This document shows positions 9,106 through 17,935 of a stretch of DNA of 64,000 bases, piece after piece. Origin of the DNA: DASPKM01 sp963817075 (GTDB lineage: Bacteria > Bacteroidota > Bacteroidia > Chitinophagales > Chitinophagaceae); contig CAWFMT010000005.1 of assembly GCA_963817075.1 (NCBI GenBank), forward strand, positions 868,001 to 932,000. The letters are read 5' to 3'. The notes beneath the pieces are model-generated. The model was not told the origin of the DNA and made no database searches. It saw nothing but the letters and a program-made list of their open reading frames with translations. Position 1 is the stretch's first letter, and every line of letters starts with the position of its first letter. A program made the translations under genes and the position numbers.

Positions 9106-9495
9106 TTAGTCCACTTCATGCTTATGAACCGTTGGGAGTTCGTCCAGATTGAAAAAGATCTGTTTGTTTTTTGCCTTTCCAACAGATACCATTTCATCTG
9201 CGCCCTTGGACGGTCCCCCAACTCTCAACACAGCATCGCAGGCATCCATTAAGCGAATGGAAGAGGGATGAAAAATCTCATTAAAAATATCATCTCCAAT
9301 TTGTTTGCCTCCGGCTGTGTGAATAAGTGGTAAAGCAATCCACTCGCCCAGCATAGGAAGATGCCCCATCTGATAAACCTCCAGGGCGATCTCATTCATT
9401 AAATCCATGTTTTTTTCTATCAATCGTGGATCATCATTGGTTCCCGAACGATATGGTCCTGCAACCAAAATTGTAAGAGGTTTCGCTAAAGACAT
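9106..9495 (-). CDS. DUF4406 / nucleoside 2-deoxyribosyltransferase-like protein
   Basis: A 129-residue cytoplasmic protein with a Rossmann-like fold. Features are TILVAGPYRSGTNDDP at the N-terminus, a central GHLPMLGEW, DACDAVLRVGGPSKGADEMV, and a final strand KQIFFNLDELP. This is the pattern of DUF4406 proteins, which resemble nucleoside 2-deoxyribosyltransferases (GPY/F start, acidic residue plus GADxE near the end). The substrate is not known. It lies downstream of the GLPGLI gene on the same strand, but a terminator sits between them, so it probably has its own transcript. Confidence 0.75.
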   Translation of the reverse strand: MSLAKPLTILVAGPYRSGTNDDPRLIEKNMDLMNEIALEVYQMGHLPMLGEWIALPLIHTAGGKQIGDDIFNEIFHPSSIRLMDACDAVLRVGGPSKGADEMVSVGKAKNKQIFFNLDELPTVHKHEVD

Positions 9496-9526
9496 TTATT
9501 AATTATTAGAGATGAGGAATTAAATG

Positions 9527-9559
9527 AAAAAAGGCAAATGTCGCTTTTTTGACATTGCC
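9527..9559 (-). terminator. Rho-independent terminator of the GLPGLI gene
   Basis: On the minus strand GGCAATGTC pairs with GACATTTGCC (one bulged base), followed by TTTTTTC. It begins about 35 nt after the GLPGLI stop. Confidence 0.7.
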
Positions 9560-9593
9560 TTTTCGAGGTGTTATGAATATTTGCGGGAACTAT

Positions 9594-10331
9594 TTATTGC
9601 CTGATGATCCTGATCTGGGGACCTCCACCATTTCCTCCAAATTGCTCTTCGATCATTTTCTGAAATTCAGGCCGGGTGATCTTTTTGCCGTTCGCTGGGG
9701 CCTTTACCAATTTTTTATCTGTCTTATCAGTGATTTCAAGAGGACTAAAGATGATCTCTCCATCACTCACATTTACTTCGAGGATCATTCCTGGCAGTCC
9801 TCCAAAATTATCAGGTCCGCTGGGGCAACTGATCTGCTCTGTATACCATGCAACAACTTCGCCCTGAGATGCTTTTGCAGTAGCCTTTTTGCAAGTATAT
9901 CCCTTTACTGTTTTTGTTTCTCCAGACTCATCAAGTTTCCAGTTTTGTTTACGCAGGCTATCCTGTATGATATATTTCTTAGGTCCAAGTTCTCTCTGTT
10001 CTATGGTTGTTTGAGTTGCATAATTTTTATAAGTTTCATCATCACCGCCGCCAATTCGCATGAAGCGTCTTGGGCCATCGCCCTCCCCCGCGGTTTCACG
10101 GATATCCTGCTCTTCCTTAACATTAGTCAGTATTGATTCATTGCCGGAAAAAATGAGCTGCACCTTGGAGGTGTTGAATTCCGGGATCATATTTTTCATG
10201 TTTTCCTGTTCAGCTGAGAGTCGTTTGTGCATATTGACTTTTCTCTCATACACAATCTTTCCCTCCTGCACCTGAGCATTGGCAGAGAATGCAAGAACAT
10301 GGGCTGCAATTACAAAAAGTATTTTTCTCAT
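9594..10331 (-). CDS. GLPGLI family secreted protein
   Basis: A 245-residue exported protein: signal peptide to about residue 20 (AFSANA), then EGKIVYERKVNMHK, typical of the Porph_ging/GLPGLI family (TIGR01200). The family signature is here as FGGLPGMILEV. A Cys in VKGYTCKKATAK and another in EQISCPSGP are also usual. The function is unknown; members are often encoded beside barrel receptors or two-component systems in Bacteroidota. It diverges from the sensor kinase gene across a 128-nt gap with a TAGATTTG box for this gene. The mature C-terminus is Gly-rich (GGNGGGPQIRIIRQ). Confidence 0.9.
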   Translation of the reverse strand: MRKILFVIAAHVLAFSANAQVQEGKIVYERKVNMHKRLSAEQENMKNMIPEFNTSKVQLIFSGNESILTNVKEEQDIRETAGEGDGPRRFMRIGGGDDETYKNYATQTTIEQRELGPKKYIIQDSLRKQNWKLDESGETKTVKGYTCKKATAKASQGEVVAWYTEQISCPSGPDNFGGLPGMILEVNVSDGEIIFSPLEITDKTDKKLVKAPANGKKITRPEFQKMIEEQFGGNGGGPQIRIIRQ

Positions 10332-10350
10332 TTTGATCTGTTTGATGTAG

Positions 10351-10358
10351 CAAATCTA
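10351..10358 (-). promoter_or_regulatory. Putative -7 box for the GLPGLI gene
   Basis: On the minus strand TAGATTTG fits the Bacteroidota TAnnTTTG element and lies 20 nt upstream of the ATG. A CTTTGCC at about 10371-10377 is closer than the ideal -33 spacing, so only the -7 part is convincing. Confidence 0.45.
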
Positions 10359-10423
10359 TTCTGCACTTGCGGCAAAGCAGGTTAATAGGCCTTGGTTTAA
10401 TGTTAATTAAGGTTAATAGCTTT

Positions 10424-10453
10424 TTTGAAGGCTGAACCTTTCTGCTAACTTTG
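10424..10453 (+). promoter_or_regulatory. Bacteroidota-type promoter for the two-component system
   Basis: TTTG (10424-10427), 18 nt, then TAACTTTG (10446-10453), a full match to TTTG-N~19-TAnnTTTG. The predicted start of transcription falls within a few bases of the first ATG at 10460, so the mRNA may be almost leaderless, or translation may begin at the ATG at 10472. Confidence 0.65.
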
Positions 10454-10459
10454 TTTTTC

Positions 10460-11884
10460 ATGGTGAAAAGGATGCGTATATCATTAGGATTAATGTTGAT
10501 CAGTATTATTTTGCTGGTTGCATTTCAATCCTGGTGGCTTCGCAAGAGTTTTAAGGAAGAAGCAGAGAATTTGCAGATAAAAACCAACTTCCTTTTTCGT
10601 GAAGCTGTTCTGCGGTTGCAGGTCAGTAAAATGAAACTGGATTCCATCCACGTTCGGTCTCGAAGTCAGAAGGACGCAGTGGAAATGGTGAATGCAATGA
10701 AGGAAAGAATGAGAGATTCGTTTGCTACCGATGGGGAGCAAACAACAATGATCCTGAAAGTTGATAGAACAAGGTATCCTGTAATGAGAAGGGATTCATT
10801 GCGGGCTATGGATTTTGGACCCGCCGGGCCAGAGCCGGAAAGGGTCTTTTACGATGTTCTTTATAACTCGGATTCGCCCAACGATACCCTTTCCATTAAA
10901 GAGATAAATGATGCATTCGCGCTGGCCTTGCAAAGAGAGAAAATGAACCTGGCATTTGAGATCATTAAATCAAAAGGGGAACCTTCGGGGAAAAGGGGAG
11001 TTTTTCAATTTGAAAATCGGCGCACGATTACCGTTGGCCTTTCCCATCCAGCCACCTTCAGTTTTCAGTTATTAAATACAACTCCCTATTTGTTGAGACA
11101 GATCAGTCCTCAAATGCTGATCTCATTCTTTCTATTGGCTGTGACCACGATTTCTTTTATTAGTCTGTACCGAAACTTAATGGCTCAAAAAAAGCTGGCA
11201 GGAATCAAGAACGAATTTATCAGCAATATTACACATGAGCTCAAAACGCCAATCGCAACTGTTAGCGTTGCCGTTGAGGCCTTGAAAAATTTCAATGCAC
11301 TGGACGATCCTGATCGCACAAAGGAGTATTTAGATATTTCTCAGAATGAGTTACAAAGACTTTCCCTACTTGTAGATAAGGTTCTCAAACTCTCAATGTT
11401 TGAGAATAAAGAGATCGAATTAAAACATGAAACAGTTGATCTCAGACAGATAGTTGATGAGGTAACAGCTTCTATTCGACTTCAGCTAGAAAAATTTAAA
11501 GCACAGGTCGTAGTTGAAGAAGATGGCAATTCAACAATTCAGGGTGATAGGCTTCATTTGCTAAGTGTTGTTTTTAATCTGCTTGATAATGCATTGAAGT
11601 ATAGCAAAGGCGTTCCGTCCATCCAGATTATTTTAAAGGAAGAAGAAGAATTTGTCATTCTAACTATTGTGGACAATGGAATTGGAATTGCTCCAGAGTA
11701 CAAAGACAAAATTTTTGAAAAGTTTTTCAGAGTACCCGCCGGGGACACTCATAATGCCAAGGGATATGGTTTGGGGTTGAGCTATGTTGCACATGTGGTG
11801 AGAAGGCATAAAGGTGAGATTGAAGTTGACAGCCAACTCGGAATCGGCAGCAGGTTCACAATTAAATTGCCGAACAAAGCATGA
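10460..11884 (+). CDS. Membrane sensor histidine kinase
   Basis: A 474-residue kinase with two membrane segments (about residues 8-25 and 215-235) around a periplasmic sensor region of about 185 residues that matches no domain I know. HisKA is at FISNITHELKTPIA with the phospho-accepting His at residue 259. The HATPase domain has NLLDNALKYS (N box), IVDNGIGIAP (G1), the F-box region EKFFRV and YGLGLSYV (G2). I see no clear HAMP domain. The ATG at 10460 is the first after the promoter; the frame opens at a TTG at 10451, but that lies inside the -7 box. It overlaps the regulator gene by 4 nt (ATGA), so the two are translationally coupled partners. Confidence 0.92.
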   Translation: MVKRMRISLGLMLISIILLVAFQSWWLRKSFKEEAENLQIKTNFLFREAVLRLQVSKMKLDSIHVRSRSQKDAVEMVNAMKERMRDSFATDGEQTTMILKVDRTRYPVMRRDSLRAMDFGPAGPEPERVFYDVLYNSDSPNDTLSIKEINDAFALALQREKMNLAFEIIKSKGEPSGKRGVFQFENRRTITVGLSHPATFSFQLLNTTPYLLRQISPQMLISFFLLAVTTISFISLYRNLMAQKKLAGIKNEFISNITHELKTPIATVSVAVEALKNFNALDDPDRTKEYLDISQNELQRLSLLVDKVLKLSMFENKEIELKHETVDLRQIVDEVTASIRLQLEKFKAQVVVEEDGNSTIQGDRLHLLSVVFNLLDNALKYSKGVPSIQIILKEEEEFVILTIVDNGIGIAPEYKDKIFEKFFRVPAGDTHNAKGYGLGLSYVAHVVRRHKGEIEVDSQLGIGSRFTIKLPNKA

Positions 11885-12570
11885 GTAAGATAAAAGTTCT
11901 TTATGTGGAGGATGAAACTTTTCTTGGCAAAATTGTGAAAGAAAGCCTTGAGAGCCGGGGGTTTGAGGTTTTAATGGAAACTGATGGCAACAAAGTTCTA
12001 AAACTCTATAAAGAAAATCCAGCTGATGTCTGTGTACTGGATGTCATGCTACCTAATAAAGATGGATTCACCATTGCGGATGAAATAAGGGAACTGAATA
12101 GTGAAGTGCCGATAATTTTTCTAACGGCCAAAACGCAAACAGAAGATGTTGTAAAGGGATTTACCCTTGGTGCGAATGACTACATCAGGAAACCCTTCAG
12201 CATGGAGGAATTAATTGTACGGATTAACAATGTTCTCAGGTCAAGATCAGGTACTAATCAAAAAATAAATGCTGATGTAGTGCCGCTTGGTAAACTTCGA
12301 TTTCATCTTCATCGTCAAATGCTGAGCAATGGAAGTGAGGAAAAAAAACTTTCATTTAGAGAATCGGAATTGCTCAGGGTGTTATTTGAAAATCGGGACA
12401 GGATCATTGATCGGAAAGAAATTCTTAACCTGTTATGGGGAAATGATTCTTTCTTCAATAGCCGCAACCTTGATGTTTATATCACCAAGCTTCGGGGATA
12501 TCTTCGGGAAGATCCCTCATTGGAGATCATAACAATTAAGGGGATAGGTTACAGATTCCTGGCGGGGTAG
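11881..12570 (+). CDS. OmpR-type response regulator
   Basis: A 229-residue two-domain regulator. The receiver has the acidic pair at E10/D11, the phosphorylated Asp in VCVLDVMLP (D54), Thr in FLTAK (T82) and Lys in YIRKPF (K104). From about residue 130 a winged-helix Trans_reg_C domain follows (LSFRESELLRVLF, NLDVYITKLRGYL, IITIKGIGYRFL). The start overlaps the kinase stop, so it is the cognate partner. Targets are not known; the divergent GLPGLI gene is the obvious neighbour candidate (inference). Confidence 0.93.
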   Translation: MSKIKVLYVEDETFLGKIVKESLESRGFEVLMETDGNKVLKLYKENPADVCVLDVMLPNKDGFTIADEIRELNSEVPIIFLTAKTQTEDVVKGFTLGANDYIRKPFSMEELIVRINNVLRSRSGTNQKINADVVPLGKLRFHLHRQMLSNGSEEKKLSFRESELLRVLFENRDRIIDRKEILNLLWGNDSFFNSRNLDVYITKLRGYLREDPSLEIITIKGIGYRFLAG

Positions 12571-12668
12571 ATTCGAAAGTTTGAAAGTTCCAAAGTTTGA
12601 GAGTTTGAGAGTTTGAATGTTTGATTCTTTACTATTTTCAAATTAGCACACTATCAAATTTTCAAATT
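12571..12668. repeat. Family E AT-rich intergenic repeat
   Basis: Runs of GAAAGTTTGAAAGTT and GAGAGTTTGAGAGTTTG are followed by CAAATTAGCACACTATCAAA and TTTTCAAATTTCC. The second half matches the reverse or direct elements at 55759-55855 (GTGCTAATTTGAAAATGTG and CAAATTTTCAAATTTG). It fills the gap between convergent genes. Confidence 0.7.
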
Positions 12669-12672
12669 TCCT

Positions 12673-15600
12673 CTACACCAAGAGCATTCTCGCTTTCAGC
12701 ACTTGCTGGATCTCTTCAATCCTGAATGGTTTTGTAATATATCCATCCATTCCTGCTTCAAGGCATCGCTCACGATCACCCTTCATTGCATCGGCAGTTA
12801 GGGCAATGATCGGCATATTTTTCCAGCTAGCTTCACTTGCTCTGATGGCTCTTGTTGTAGCATAGCCATCCATTTCAGGCATGTTTACGTCCATAAAGAT
12901 TAGAACAGGATCAATATTTGGAAGGATCTTCAATGCTTCCAGACCATTGCCGGCTTTCAACACCTCAAATCCCATCTTACGAAGCACCTCGCTGATCAAC
13001 AACATATTCATCGGATCATCCTCAACTACCAGAATGCTCGCAGCGTCTGTTAGTTTTTCTATCTTATTCGAAGGAGTAGATTCAACTGGTAATGGAGCTG
13101 TATGATGGAAGAGAGATAAAATCAGTGCATACAACTCATGCATTTTGACCGGCTTGCTCAATAATTTGTGAATACCAGCTCTTTCCGCCCGCTGTGAGAA
13201 CTGGTTTTTTTCGAGCGATGAAAGCATTAGGATAAAAGGATCACGACCATATGGAAGACATTTGCGGAGTTCTTCCACCATGGTTATCCCATCCATATCA
13301 GGCATATGGTGATCAGTGATGATCAGATCATATGGAGCATCAGAGTTCTCAGAATTTCTTATCAATTCCAAAGCTTCTTTTGCATCTGATGCCAGTTCGC
13401 ATGGCAGTCTGAAATAATTAAATATTTCTTGCATCAGGATGCGATTCGTCTCATTGTCATCAACAATCAGAACCTTTTCTAGCAATGACTTTGGTAAAGG
13501 CTGCAGTTGAGGATTTTCATTAGCCACTTCCAGAGATAAATGAAGGGTAAATGTGCTGCCATATCCAGGTTCACTGGTAACCGTAAGATCGCCACCCATT
13601 AATCCCGCAAGACTTTTTGAAATGGTAAGACCCAAGCCCGTTCCACCATATTTCCTGGTGGTTGAGGAATCAGCCTGAGTAAAGCTTTCAAATATTTTAT
13701 TGATCTTATTTCTTGGTATCCCGATACCGGTATCCCTTACTGAAACTGAAAGCTCGAGGAATTTACGGTCGTCCTTCTCATAAAGTGCATCCTTACTCTT
13801 AACCGTTACCACGATTTCTCCTCTTTCAGTGAACTTAATAGCATTGCCTACCAGGTTCATTAAGACCTGCTTAATACGAACTGAATCTCCAAGGAACTGC
13901 GAAGGAAGGGTTGGTTCATACTGGAATAATATCTCCAGCTTTTTCTCAAATGCTTTCACCATGAGAATGTCAACAGTCTCTTCTAGCAATTCTTCCAAAC
14001 GGAATGCTGTATGCTCGATGTTAAGTTTACCTGCTTCGATCTTAGAGAAGTCAAGAATATCATTGATGATGTTAAGTAATCCATAGGCTGATTTCCGGAC
14101 GTTCTGAAGGTAATCCTGTTGATTTTTCTTCAGGTCTGTGGTCAATACCAGATCTGTAAAACCAATGATACCATTCATAGGTGTCCTCAATTCATGGCTC
14201 ATATTGGCCATGAATTCACTCTTTGCAAGGCTGGCTTTTTCTGCAAGTTGTTTTGCGTGTATCAGCTGCTGCTCCATTTCCTTGCGCTCAATTGCTGCTG
14301 CGAGTGTCAATGCAAAAGACTGCAGGATAGAAAACTCTGTGATAGACCACTGCCGCTCTTCGCTGCAATCACTGAATGCAACAAATCCCCAGAAGTGGTG
14401 CATTGTAAAAATCGGGATGATGGCAATGGATTTGATATTCTTTACATTCAACGCATTTCTTACTGAAGCCTCATCAATATTTCGGGTGAGGTTGCAATAT
14501 ATTTCATCCTGCCTGAGGCATTGCATAATGGATGCACTCTCATGGAATGGAATTCTTAGAGGACCAGCATTGTTCTCTGCTATATGACCTGTAGAACTAT
14601 TCCAATGCAATAATCTGGTTGGAACATGTTTGTCTGCAGTTGCATCAAGTTCGTTCTTATAAACATCAACAATGTTCATCTGCATTTTTATACCGAGCAA
14701 TTGGATTGCTTCTCCAATTGCATCCTGCAGACTATTATTAATAATAAGCTGGTGTGTTGCTTCAGCTACTGCCTGCAACAATTGGTCTTTCTTTCGTAAG
14801 TTCTCTTCAACTTTTTTGAAATCCGTTATATTATGAACAAAGCCAAGAACACCCCAAACATAACCGTAAGAGTCATACAGAGGCACTTTCATAGTGCTCA
14901 TCACCTGGGCGTTTCCATCAATGTCAAATATCTCTTCTGGAATTAATTTAGTTTGTTTGCTCCTGATAACTTCTTTATCGTCATCCCAGAAACCCTTGAT
15001 TTTTTTGTCGCCATTGCCTTTTACTAATTCTTCAGGGAAACCAAGTTCCAATTCAGTTCGGCCGATTAACTCCTCAGGCTTCAATTTCATTGCCGTAGCA
15101 TATGCCTGGTTCGCCATTATAAAGCGATGACCCGTATCCTTAATGAAGATCCAATCGGGTGTGGAATCAATGATTGTCCTTAGTAAGGCCTCTGACTGCT
15201 GCATTTCCGCAAGCATTTTCTCCTGCGCTATTTCAACTTTCTTTCTTTCGGCCATCAATTCCTGCATCTGAAATGATTCCTTAGCTTTCGCTTCCATATC
15301 AAATCTCATGCGCTCTCTTTCGAGAATAAACCTACGGGACAACCACAAAAGTGCGATTACTACAACTGCATAGATCAGGTAGGCAAGTGGTGTTTTCCAG
15401 AGCGGAGGCAAGATTACAATTCTGATCTGGGTTCCATCATCATTCCAAACACCATCATTATTAGAGGCCTTTACTCTAAAAATATAGGTGCCGGGATCAA
15501 GATTGGTAAATGTTGCTTTTTGCTGACCTCCGTCAGTCATTATCCATTCGGAATTGAACCCTTCCAACTGGTATTGATAACTGTTTTTCTCGGGTTGTAA

Positions 15601-17838
15601 GAAGTTTAATGCCGCAAATTCAATTGAGAAAAAGTTGTTGTAGTATGGAATAATAATTTCTTTGCTTTCGCTGATCGACTGTTGAAGTAACACTTCTCCG
15701 TTTACAACTTCTCCTGATGATATGCTTTTATTGAACACCTCAAAATCAGTCAATACAACAGTTGGAATTTTTTTATTACTACTTATCTGGGCGGGGTCGA
15801 AAATATTGAAGCCGTTTGCTCCTCCAAAAACCAGTTCTCCTTTTCTTGTGACAAGCGCGGCTCCCTCATTAAAATGCAACCCCTGCAAGCCATCAGCCAG
15901 ATCATAATTTTTGAAATGATATGTTTGACGGGAATTTTGATAGGAGATCGTCAATTTGGATAACCCTTTTTTTGTACTCAGCCAGAGATTGCGTTGCTTA
16001 TCCTCCAGAATGCCAAGAATTGCTTCGTCTGGTAATCCATCAGCAACATGAAATGAGCGAAATGTTTTTTTCTTATTATCGAAGAGATTCAGGCCTTCAT
16101 AAGTTCCTACCCAGATCTGGTTGCGACTATCTTCAAATATGGAAGTAATGATATGGTTACTTAAGGTTTGGGGACTATCTTTTATGGAAGGATAATGGGT
16201 GAACTCGCCGGTATTCTGATCCCACACATCAATTCCATCTGAACCTATCCAGAAATTTCCCTTTCTATCTTCCATTAAAGCTGAAACATATCCGGAGTGA
16301 AACGTATGCTGTTCACCCTGATTATAATGGAAGAAAACATTGTTTTCCCTGTCAAGCCGTGACAGACCATGGTCCAGCGTGCCAATCCAGAGGTTTGTTC
16401 GTGAATCTTCATATATATCCCAGATACTATTGTCAGAAATCGATTCAGGATTGGCTGGATCGTTCATATACCTTGTGAACTTTATTCCATCAAAGCTGTT
16501 AAGACCTCCATGATAAGTTCCGATCCATAGCTTTTCATTGCGATCAAATTTGAGGCTAACAATGATGTTGGAGCTTAAACTATTCTGATCTCCTGGTTTA
16601 TTAAGATATTGCTTGAAACTATTTTGCTCGCGATCATAACAAATCAATCCCCCACCATCAGTTCCAATCCAGAGATTTCCTTTCTTATCTTCTGCGAAGG
16701 AATTTATATCTCCATACTGAAGCCAATTATTTTTGGATGGCTGAAAACGGAAAACCGAGAACCTTGTTATATCGTCATAATAATAATTGATACCGGTCTT
16801 ATAAGTACCAACCCACATTATTCCATCTCTGTCTTTATAAACCGAATTAATGCTATTATCACTTACGCTCTTTTGGTTGTCGGGTTCATTCAGAAGATAG
16901 GTAATCAGGAATTCTTTTTTGTGAATGATGTTTACTCCTCCGTGGTCAGTACCGATCCATATGTCACCTTGCTCATCCTGCTCTATTCCCATAATGATAT
17001 CGGAACTTAAACTCCTTTGGCCCGAGTTCATATTGATCTGCACCAGTGATTTAGAAGAGGAATTAAAATGAAAAACACCAGAGCTCCCGATCCGCATGTA
17101 CATCCACAGGTCATTCTCTGTATCGATAAATAGCGAATAGACATTAGGCTTGCCATTGCTTATCTTATTGAGATCATAATTACGATAAACGACTTTATGG
17201 GTTGACAAATCCATCTTTTCCAAAACTCCATTGGAATGGATCAACCACAGAAAACCTTCTTTATCCTCTTCAACTGTACTTATGTCATCGCTGGAAATAG
17301 AAGTTTGATCATTCGGCCGGTGCTTTATGTAAATACTTTTTTTTGTCTTCTCTGAATATTCCGTGAAGCCTTGTCCGATATGGGTAAACCAATATCTATT
17401 ATTGGAACCTTTGAACATATCCGTTATCCATGGTATTGATAAACCGTAGGATTGAAATAATGGCTGGAGGTTCTGGGTAAATTTTTCAGTAAATGGATCG
17501 TAGATGTTGAAATGCTCATTTCCTGCTTTTATCCATAATTTTTCACCTGGCCCTTCAACAATCTTGTTGATAAGGTTATGGCTGATAGATTGCGAGTCCT
17601 TAGGATTGTGGCTGAATGTCTTAAAATGAATTCCATCAAATCTATTCAGTCCAGACATGGTACCAAACCACATAAAACCCTTCTTATCCTTGAATATTGA
17701 GTTGATCTGGTTATTGGATAAACCATGAGTGGTATTAATTCTTGTGAATTGGAATTGCCTCGGTTGGGCGTGAAGGTTTATAGATACTGTAATTAGACCT
17801 ATCAGCAGGAATAGGAGTTTCCCGGTAATTTTATACAT
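12673..17838 (-). CDS. Hybrid sensor kinase: Reg_prop propeller, Y_Y_Y, PAS, GAF, HisKA, HATPase, two receivers
   Basis: A 1721-residue membrane hybrid kinase. After a signal peptide (to about residue 24) comes a long two-component regulator propeller made of repeats such as DKKGFMWFGTMSGLNRFD and DRKGNFWIGSDGIDVWD (about residues 30-690), then a Y_Y_Y domain (about 700-775, ending DPGTYIFRVKASNNDG). One membrane helix (about 795-815) is followed by a coiled linker, a PAS domain (ALLRTIIDSTPDWIFIKD), a GAF domain, and HisKA with MANMSHELRTP (His1215). HATPase boxes GNAIKFT, VRDTGIGIP and GGTGLGLTI follow. Receiver 1 has D1509 and receiver 2 has D1650. There is no AraC-type DNA-binding domain, so unlike classic HTCS proteins it must pass its signal to another protein. 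No regulator gene lies next to it. Confidence 0.93.
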   Translation of the reverse strand: MYKITGKLLFLLIGLITVSINLHAQPRQFQFTRINTTHGLSNNQINSIFKDKKGFMWFGTMSGLNRFDGIHFKTFSHNPKDSQSISHNLINKIVEGPGEKLWIKAGNEHFNIYDPFTEKFTQNLQPLFQSYGLSIPWITDMFKGSNNRYWFTHIGQGFTEYSEKTKKSIYIKHRPNDQTSISSDDISTVEEDKEGFLWLIHSNGVLEKMDLSTHKVVYRNYDLNKISNGKPNVYSLFIDTENDLWMYMRIGSSGVFHFNSSSKSLVQINMNSGQRSLSSDIIMGIEQDEQGDIWIGTDHGGVNIIHKKEFLITYLLNEPDNQKSVSDNSINSVYKDRDGIMWVGTYKTGINYYYDDITRFSVFRFQPSKNNWLQYGDINSFAEDKKGNLWIGTDGGGLICYDREQNSFKQYLNKPGDQNSLSSNIIVSLKFDRNEKLWIGTYHGGLNSFDGIKFTRYMNDPANPESISDNSIWDIYEDSRTNLWIGTLDHGLSRLDRENNVFFHYNQGEQHTFHSGYVSALMEDRKGNFWIGSDGIDVWDQNTGEFTHYPSIKDSPQTLSNHIITSIFEDSRNQIWVGTYEGLNLFDNKKKTFRSFHVADGLPDEAILGILEDKQRNLWLSTKKGLSKLTISYQNSRQTYHFKNYDLADGLQGLHFNEGAALVTRKGELVFGGANGFNIFDPAQISSNKKIPTVVLTDFEVFNKSISSGEVVNGEVLLQQSISESKEIIIPYYNNFFSIEFAALNFLQPEKNSYQYQLEGFNSEWIMTDGGQQKATFTNLDPGTYIFRVKASNNDGVWNDDGTQIRIVILPPLWKTPLAYLIYAVVVIALLWLSRRFILERERMRFDMEAKAKESFQMQELMAERKKVEIAQEKMLAEMQQSEALLRTIIDSTPDWIFIKDTGHRFIMANQAYATAMKLKPEELIGRTELELGFPEELVKGNGDKKIKGFWDDDKEVIRSKQTKLIPEEIFDIDGNAQVMSTMKVPLYDSYGYVWGVLGFVHNITDFKKVEENLRKKDQLLQAVAEATHQLIINNSLQDAIGEAIQLLGIKMQMNIVDVYKNELDATADKHVPTRLLHWNSSTGHIAENNAGPLRIPFHESASIMQCLRQDEIYCNLTRNIDEASVRNALNVKNIKSIAIIPIFTMHHFWGFVAFSDCSEERQWSITEFSILQSFALTLAAAIERKEMEQQLIHAKQLAEKASLAKSEFMANMSHELRTPMNGIIGFTDLVLTTDLKKNQQDYLQNVRKSAYGLLNIINDILDFSKIEAGKLNIEHTAFRLEELLEETVDILMVKAFEKKLEILFQYEPTLPSQFLGDSVRIKQVLMNLVGNAIKFTERGEIVVTVKSKDALYEKDDRKFLELSVSVRDTGIGIPRNKINKIFESFTQADSSTTRKYGGTGLGLTISKSLAGLMGGDLTVTSEPGYGSTFTLHLSLEVANENPQLQPLPKSLLEKVLIVDDNETNRILMQEIFNYFRLPCELASDAKEALELIRNSENSDAPYDLIITDHHMPDMDGITMVEELRKCLPYGRDPFILMLSSLEKNQFSQRAERAGIHKLLSKPVKMHELYALILSLFHHTAPLPVESTPSNKIEKLTDAASILVVEDDPMNMLLISEVLRKMGFEVLKAGNGLEALKILPNIDPVLIFMDVNMPEMDGYATTRAIRASEASWKNMPIIALTADAMKGDRERCLEAGMDGYITKPFRIEEIQQVLKARMLLV

Positions 17839-17935
17839 GGTTTTTCGAGGATTCCCTCTATTAACAACAAAAGCTGCATTTTATTGGGTAGAATGCTCGC
17901 AATTTGTCTGTTAAGCTGCGTGTTAAGTGTTTACT

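Noticed and set aside
9549..10136. 195-codon forward ORF opposite the GLPGLI gene
   Set aside because: The reverse frame has a signal peptide and the GLPGLI signature; the forward frame has odd Cys/Phe-rich composition and no recognisable feature.
14119..14587. Forward ORFs of 115 and 149 codons opposite the hybrid kinase
   Set aside because: They lie opposite the GAF and HisKA part of a certain gene and have no domain pattern.
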